The position numbers were made by a program, and so were the translations under genes. DNA of 64,000 bases from Flavobacterium sp. (GTDB taxonomy: Bacteria > Bacteroidota > Bacteroidia > Flavobacteriales > Flavobacteriaceae). The notes under the pieces are model-generated. The model saw nothing but the letters and a program-made list of their open reading frames with translations. It searched no databases and was not told where the DNA came from. This document shows positions 60,196 to 64,000 of the stretch, in pieces. Position 1 is the stretch's first letter, and every line of letters begins with the position of its first letter. The stretch spans positions 337,621 to 401,620 of the forward strand of contig JADKHM010000015.1 in the NCBI GenBank assembly GCA_016721735.1, in the 5' to 3' direction.

Positions 60196-60345
60196 AGGTG
60201 CGCATAAGGGATAGCAACGGCATCTTTTTTATCCTGAACTTGTTTCAGAATCTCGACAAAAAACGCTTAATTATCAACAGATCCTGAAACAAGTTCAGGA
60301 TAAAAAAATATAGTGGATAGCCCGACCCTTTTCGGGGAATGCCCA
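60196..60345 (+). repeat. Dispersed TAGCCC-like element, copy 6 (divergent, nested palindrome)
   Basis: The left end GGTGCGCATAAGGGATAGCA, then ACGGCATC, is a divergent form of the family. The nested palindrome has arms ATCCTGAACTTGTTTCAG and CTGAAACAAGTTCAGGAT. The right end reads TATAGTGGATAGCCCGACCC. It lies between the fused dehydrogenase and proC, both on the - strand. Confidence 0.72.
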
Positions 60346-60356
60346 AAAAAGTGGAA

Positions 60357-60393
60357 CACAAATGGCACTAATTTGCACTAATTAATTGGTGCT
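60357..60393. repeat. GCACTAATT short repeat
   Basis: GGCACTAATTTGCACTAATT, followed by AATTGGTGC, makes a direct repeat and a small inverted repeat just past the proC stop. Similar GCAC-AATT strings are common dispersed repeats in Bacteroidota (recollection). Confidence 0.55.
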
Positions 60394-60397
60394 ACAA

Positions 60398-61174
60398 CTA
60401 TTCTTTGATTTTTTGGAGAGAAGTCTTAATTCCTTTGATTAACGACGAGCTAAAACCTTGGTGTTCCATTTCGTTGAGTCCGACGATGGTGCAACCTTGT
60501 GGTGTCGTTACGCGATCTATCAGTTGTTCTGGGTGAATTTTTTCTTCCAACAACATTTTAGCAGCACCTTTGGCGGTTTGAGCCGCTATGGATAACGCCG
60601 TTTGCGAGTCGAAACCGATTTCAATCCCGGCTTGCATCGAAGCGCGAATATAACGCAAGGCATAAGCGGTTCCGCACGCACCTAGAACTGTTGCGGCGTC
60701 CATTAATTTTTCTTCGATGACTGGAGCAGTGCCGAGTTGTTGGAACAAATCGATTACTGGTTTTGCAGCACTTTTGTCTTTTTCAGTAAATGCGATGCAG
60801 GTTGCAGATTCGCCAAATTGAATGGCAATGTTGGGCATAATGCGAACAATACTACAATTGTCTTCGGTGATTTGTTGAATGGTTTCGATGGCAAAACCGC
60901 TTACGGCTGAAGCGACGATTTTGTTAGCGATAAAAGGTAATATTTCAACGAGAACGCTTGCAATTTGATATGGTTTTACGGTGAGAATAATCAAATCCGC
61001 TTTTCCGAGTTCTTGCGTATTTGAGGTCGTCACTTTGATTCCTTTTTGTTCCAAGAACTGAATACTTTGACTATTTCTTCGGCTAATGCTTACTGTATTA
61101 TTGCTTGTATAGCTTGTAATTCCGAGTGCGATGGCAACTCCTAAGTTCCCGCCACCGATGATATGAATGTTCAT
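60398..61174 (-). CDS. proC: Pyrroline-5-carboxylate reductase
   Basis: ProC reduces pyrroline 5-carboxylate to proline with NAD(P)H. The 258-residue product has the N-terminal Rossmann signature HIIGGGNLGVAIALGI, VKPYQIASVL, ASAVSGFAIETIQ and IVRIMPNIAIQFGES (family MPN motif). The C-terminal dimerisation domain has GACGTAYALRYIRA and VTTPQGCTIVGLNEMEHQGF (the P5C-reductase signature TSPGGTT is here TTPQGCT). It is full length. It lies 12 bases after the mgtE stop, on the same strand. Confidence 0.93.
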   Translation of the reverse strand: MNIHIIGGGNLGVAIALGITSYTSNNTVSISRRNSQSIQFLEQKGIKVTTSNTQELGKADLIILTVKPYQIASVLVEILPFIANKIVASAVSGFAIETIQQITEDNCSIVRIMPNIAIQFGESATCIAFTEKDKSAAKPVIDLFQQLGTAPVIEEKLMDAATVLGACGTAYALRYIRASMQAGIEIGFDSQTALSIAAQTAKGAAKMLLEEKIHPEQLIDRVTTPQGCTIVGLNEMEHQGFSSSLIKGIKTSLQKIKE

Positions 61175-61186
61175 GGGCTTTAATTT

Positions 61187-62473
61187 TTAAAATCCTAAAA
61201 TCAATTTAGCGATTGAGAAGTAGATCAGAATTCCACATATATCATTGCTGGTAGTGATAAACGGACCTGTTGCCAATGCGGGGTCGATACCAAATTTATC
61301 TAATAAAAGCGGAATAAATGTGCCGATCAGCGATGCAATAATAATCACAGAAACGAGCGCAATGGTAACAATAATGCCAATAATAAATTCTACGTTGAGA
61401 AGAAAATGGCTTCCTAGAAAAAGAATGGATGCTAGAATGACACCATTGAGTAAACTTAAAGACACTTCTTTGATCAACCGATTGAACAAAGAGCCGCTAA
61501 GTGTATCATTGGCCAAACCTTGTACAATGATCGCAGAAGATTGTACGCCCACATTTCCAGCCATTGCGGCAATTAGTGGTGTAAAAAAGAACAAGTTCCC
61601 GTGTTCCAGCATTGCGCCTTCAAACAAACCTAAAACTCGTACGGTAATAAATCCGCCTAAAAGTGCTAAGACAAGCCAAGGCAAACGCGCTTTGGTAAGT
61701 TCAAGAATACTATCATCTGCCTCAACGTCTTGGGAGATACCCGCTGCCAATTGGTAATCTTTGTCGGCTTCATCTTTGATGACGTCTACGATATCATCGA
61801 TAGTGATTCGTCCAACTAATCGTCCTAATTCATCAACAACAGGAATGGCTTCGAGGTCATACTTCTGCATGATACGCGCTTCTACGTCTTCGGTATCGAC
61901 TTTTACGTAATTTAGTTTACTAATGTAGATATCGCGAATCGGCGTTTTTGTTGAAGTTGTGAGTAAATCTTTTAAAGACAAACGACCTTTTAATCGATCT
62001 TCATCATCTACCACATAAATCGAATGAACGCGAGAAATATTCTCTGCTTGAATTCGCATTTCTTTTACACAAGTTAGTACATTCCAATTCTCATTGACTT
62101 TTACCAACTCTTTGTGCATGATTCCGCCCGCAGTATCTTCATCGAAACGGAGCAATTCAACAATGTCTTTGGCGTGTTCAACGTCTTGAAGTTCAGAAAT
62201 TACTTCCTCTTTTTTCTCCTGCGACAACTCTGCAATAATATCGGCAGCATCGTTGGTTTCTAATTCATCGAGTTCTTCAGCGATTTCCTTTGGAGACAAT
62301 CTGCTAAGAATGTTTTCTCGTAAATCATCTTCTAATTCGAGTAGAATTTCAGCTGTTTTTTCGCTATCGAGTACTTTGAAAATATAAGTCGCTTCATCAA
62401 AGTCGAGCTCGTCTAGAATTTCCGCAATATCAGCATGGTGCAAGTCATTCAATAAGATTTCCGAGTTGCACAT
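61187..62473 (-). CDS. mgtE: Magnesium transporter MgtE (5' end affected by a frameshift)
   Basis: MgtE is a magnesium channel gated by cytosolic Mg2+. From the internal ATG 62473 the product is 428 residues: most of the cytosolic N domain (LLNDLHHADIAEILDELDFD), a tandem CBS domain (about 125-245, VDDEDRLKGRLSLKDLL and LEAIPVVDELGRLVGRITID) and five transmembrane helices (about 270-428) with the selectivity region ALATGPFITTSNDICGILIY. The usual N-terminus is encoded upstream in another frame from ATG 62537 (see next entry). The join at about 62453 needs removal of one base (A in CTTATTG), which would restore NLLNDLHHADIA exactly. Without correction about 29 residues are lost. proC follows 12 bases downstream. 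Confidence 0.88.
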   Translation of the reverse strand: MCNSEILLNDLHHADIAEILDELDFDEATYIFKVLDSEKTAEILLELEDDLRENILSRLSPKEIAEELDELETNDAADIIAELSQEKKEEVISELQDVEHAKDIVELLRFDEDTAGGIMHKELVKVNENWNVLTCVKEMRIQAENISRVHSIYVVDDEDRLKGRLSLKDLLTTSTKTPIRDIYISKLNYVKVDTEDVEARIMQKYDLEAIPVVDELGRLVGRITIDDIVDVIKDEADKDYQLAAGISQDVEADDSILELTKARLPWLVLALLGGFITVRVLGLFEGAMLEHGNLFFFTPLIAAMAGNVGVQSSAIIVQGLANDTLSGSLFNRLIKEVSLSLLNGVILASILFLGSHFLLNVEFIIGIIVTIALVSVIIIASLIGTFIPLLLDKFGIDPALATGPFITTSNDICGILIYFSIAKLILGF

Positions 62474-62537
62474 CGTTTCTTGATTGAATAAGTTGCTCTA
62501 ATTGTTGAATTAGTTCTTTGCTGATTTTAAACTCCAT
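62447..62537 (-). other. mgtE: Original 5' end of mgtE, now out of frame
   Basis: From ATG 62537 a 30-residue frame (EFKISKELIQQLEQLIQSRN, then DVQLGNLIE) stops at 62447. Its last codons overlap the start of the mgtE frame used above. Removing one base at about 62453 would join the frames into a normal MgtE N-terminus. Start 62537 lies 6 bases past the rsmA stop, as expected for a coupled gene. The defect may be natural or a sequencing error. Confidence 0.75.
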
Positions 62538-62543
62538 CGGCTT

Positions 62544-63305
62544 CTATTTTTGCGTTAGCTCTATAAACTGCAAATATGACAATTGCTCAGGTCGGAGGTC
62601 AAAGATACTATCTTCTCGTAAATTATCCGACAAATTTAGCGTTTTTAGGCTGTTTCGCATTGTTTTACGGCGCTGTTGAAAGGCGGTTTTCACGACAGTA
62701 AAAAACAATTTTTCGCTACATGGTAAGGTAAAGTTTTCCTTTCTGCGCAAACGCAAAACACCCGATTTTACTTTTGGTGGCGGATCGAATACAGTTTCAC
62801 TGACGGTAAACAAATATTCTGCATCGTAAAAGGCTTGGACTAAGACTGAGAGAATTCCGTAGGCTTTCGTACCTTTTTTTTCACAAATCCGTTCGGCAAC
62901 TTCTTTTTGAAACATGCCCGAAAACTCTGGAATTTGGTTTCGAAGTTCGAGCATTTTAAACACAATTTGCGTTGAAATATTGTAGGGGAAATTGCCTATA
63001 ATCGCAAATGGTTTGCCTTCAAAAACCTCATTGATGTTGTATTTTAGAAAATCTTTTGAAATGATTTTTCCATGCAATTTCGGGTAATTGTTTTCTAGAT
63101 AGGCAACCGACTCAGTATCGATTTCGATGACGTAGGTTGTCACCGGCTTTTCTAATAGATATTTGGTCAGCACGCCCATCCCTGGACCTATTTCTAGGAT
63201 ATCATTGTAGCCTTCAAAATTCAAAGTGTCTGCAATAGCTTTAGCAATACTTTCATCTTTGAGGAAATGTTGTCCGAGGTGTTTTTTGGCTGTTACTTTT
63301 TCCAT
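62544..63305 (-). CDS. rsmA: 16S rRNA dimethyladenosine methyltransferase
   Basis: RsmA (KsgA) dimethylates two adjacent adenines near the 3' end of 16S rRNA using S-adenosylmethionine, a late step of small-subunit assembly. The 253-residue product, from ATG 63305, has AKKHLGQHFLKDESIAKAI, the SAM loop ILEIGPGMGVLTKYLLE, VIEIDTESVAYLEN and the catalytic IIGNFPYNISTQIVFKML (N-[LIF]-P-Y). The C-terminal domain ends RPEQLSYLQFIELTQK. A longer reading from 63326 starts at TTG and is rejected. mgtE starts 6 bases after its stop. Confidence 0.96.
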   Translation of the reverse strand: MEKVTAKKHLGQHFLKDESIAKAIADTLNFEGYNDILEIGPGMGVLTKYLLEKPVTTYVIEIDTESVAYLENNYPKLHGKIISKDFLKYNINEVFEGKPFAIIGNFPYNISTQIVFKMLELRNQIPEFSGMFQKEVAERICEKKGTKAYGILSVLVQAFYDAEYLFTVSETVFDPPPKVKSGVLRLRRKENFTLPCSEKLFFTVVKTAFQQRRKTMRNSLKTLNLSDNLREDSIFDLRPEQLSYLQFIELTQK

Positions 63306-63313
63306 GATTGGTT

Positions 63314-63345
63314 TTTTTGCTCGCAAAGACGCTAAGGCGCGAAGA
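63314..63345. repeat. CGCAAAG-type short repeat upstream of rsmA
   Basis: TTTTGCTCGCAAAGACGCTA, then AGGCGCGAAG, is a form of a CGCAAAGnCGCnAAG repeat. It resembles, in reverse, the sequence at 54226-54250. It lies in the leader region of rsmA. Confidence 0.5.
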
Positions 63346-63408
63346 TTGTTAGCTGATTTTTGAGGAAATTATTGAATCCTATGATCTTAAAATCTTACAA
63401 TTTTTATT

Positions 63409-63735
63409 CTAATTGTTGTTCGGCCAGAATTCAGAAATCACTTCCAGTTCGGTGCGGAATGCCATCATTTTATCGGCAAAAAGGCGCTGCCCTTCTTCTC
63501 TTAATCTAGGCGCGTCTTCTTGATAATACTTATCTAATGTGGCTTTGCTATCAGTGGTATATTGCGTAGCGTAGGTGGTTCCTCCCATTTCTTCAACGAC
63601 AAGTACTTTGGTCATTCTTGCTGAAGAAAATTTGCCTGTAGCCAACACTTCTGGAATATGTTTCTCTTGCATCCAATGTAGCCATTGGTCGTGAACGGTG
63701 TCGTCGATATTGATGGTGACGTTGTATAGAATCAT
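63409..63735 (-). CDS. DUF4286 family protein
   Basis: The 108-residue product has the start ILYNVTINIDDTVHDQWLHW and conserved MTKVLVVEEMGGTTYATQYT, which matches what I recall of the DUF4286 family. Its ferredoxin-like dimeric alpha/beta-barrel pattern is suggested by alternating strands and helices. Function is unknown; some relatives resemble monooxygenases of the ABM type. The gene precedes rsmA on the - strand in many Flavobacteria, which may hint at cotranscription. AT-rich low-complexity runs (TTTTAAGATTATAAGATTTT) lie just upstream and an inverted form lies downstream. Confidence 0.85.
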   Translation of the reverse strand: MILYNVTINIDDTVHDQWLHWMQEKHIPEVLATGKFSSARMTKVLVVEEMGGTTYATQYTTDSKATLDKYYQEDAPRLREEGQRLFADKMMAFRTELEVISEFWPNNN

Positions 63736-63832
63736 AGATTTGGATTTTAAGATTATAAGATTTTAGGATTTTAAGATAATGAGACCGTTTTTGTATTACA
63801 GTCTAACAATCTTAATGTCTTACTGTCTCTAA

Positions 63833-64000
63833 TTATAATGTCGTATCGCCCCGCAATTGCCTATACTTCTTCCTCGCATCAGTAAAGTAAATACTGTCTT
63901 CGTGGTGAAAAATAATTTGCTCGTAATACGATTTTGCTTTCTCGACGTCTTTCACTTGATTGCTATAGATTTCCGCAGCAAAATAATACGCTTCATCTAC
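63833..64000 (-). CDS. Tetratricopeptide-repeat protein, 3' end (partial)
   Basis: The frame read from the window edge gives 55 residues to the stop at 63833-63835: VDEAYYFAAEIYSNQVKDVE, KAKSYYEQIIFHHEDSIYFT and DARKKYRQLRGDTTL. The A-YYFAAEIY / A-SYYEQII pattern is that of a TPR helix pair, with typical alanine and tyrosine positions. The rest of the gene lies outside the window. A role in protein-protein interaction is likely. It is the gene upstream of DUF4286 on the - strand, 98 bases away. Confidence 0.8.
   Translation of the reverse strand, partial: VDEAYYFAAEIYSNQVKDVEKAKSYYEQIIFHHEDSIYFTDARKKYRQLRGDTTL

Overview
The window looks like a chromosomal segment of a member of the Flavobacteriaceae, most likely Flavobacterium or a close relative. 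The evidence is the low G+C, AT-rich spacers, promoters of the Bacteroidota type (TAnnTTTG boxes instead of the -10/-35 of Proteobacteria), very few purine-rich ribosome binding sites, several secreted proteins ending in type IX secretion (T9SS) sorting domains, a TonB-dependent receptor, a DUF4270 lipoprotein, and a short NuoG without the molybdopterin-like domain.

Layout. 1-9.4 kb: respiratory complex I genes nuoF (3' end), G, H, I, J, K, L, M, N on the + strand, interrupted between nuoH and nuoI by a frameshifted ORF6N gene with a cluster of palindromes and a dispersed repeat. 9.4-12 kb: a T9SS-sorted protein, a small exported protein, and tRNA-Leu(CAA) followed by a tandem array that repeats its own 3' end plus terminator. 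12-15.7 kb: prs, ribosomal protein L25/Ctc, pth and a lipoprotein, with repeat-rich spacers. 15.7-27.3 kb: two tandem metzincin proteases and a 1248-residue T9SS adhesin-like protein on the - strand, around ribF and bioB on the + strand. 27.4-32.7 kb: recX, then a biotin cluster on the - strand (bioF, a broken GxxExxY gene, bioD, bioA, a ketoacyl-synthase-like gene). 33-41.7 kb: atpD-atpC, a TonB receptor with an SGNH lipoprotein, glmS. 41.7-45.4 kb: DUF4270 lipoprotein and a one-domain glycogen-synthase-like protein, divergent from panC-panD. 45.4-54.2 kb: flippase-like membrane protein, esterase-like protein, radA, a stand-alone peptidoglycan glycosyltransferase, a DUF4139 protein and a PQQ-type sugar dehydrogenase with a T9SS tail. 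54.2-64 kb: OmpA-like lipoprotein, exonuclease III, an OlsF-like acyltransferase, two small genes, a dehydrogenase-glyoxalase fusion, proC, mgtE (5' frameshift), rsmA, a DUF4286 gene and the end of a TPR protein.

Functionally this is mostly housekeeping: NADH oxidation and ATP synthesis, vitamins (biotin, riboflavin/FMN, pantothenate), envelope precursors, translation and repair. The least explained part is the short-repeat layer. At least seven families of dispersed repeats sit in the spacers, some nested in one another. Two of them surround small accessory genes that have landed inside operons: ORF6N with GTCGCA palindromes, and GxxExxY with inverted CCAC-GATT repeats. Another copies the tail of a tRNA gene. 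These are the best candidates for an undescribed repeat-plus-protein system. No CRISPR array, prophage, insertion-sequence transposase or secondary-metabolite cluster was seen.
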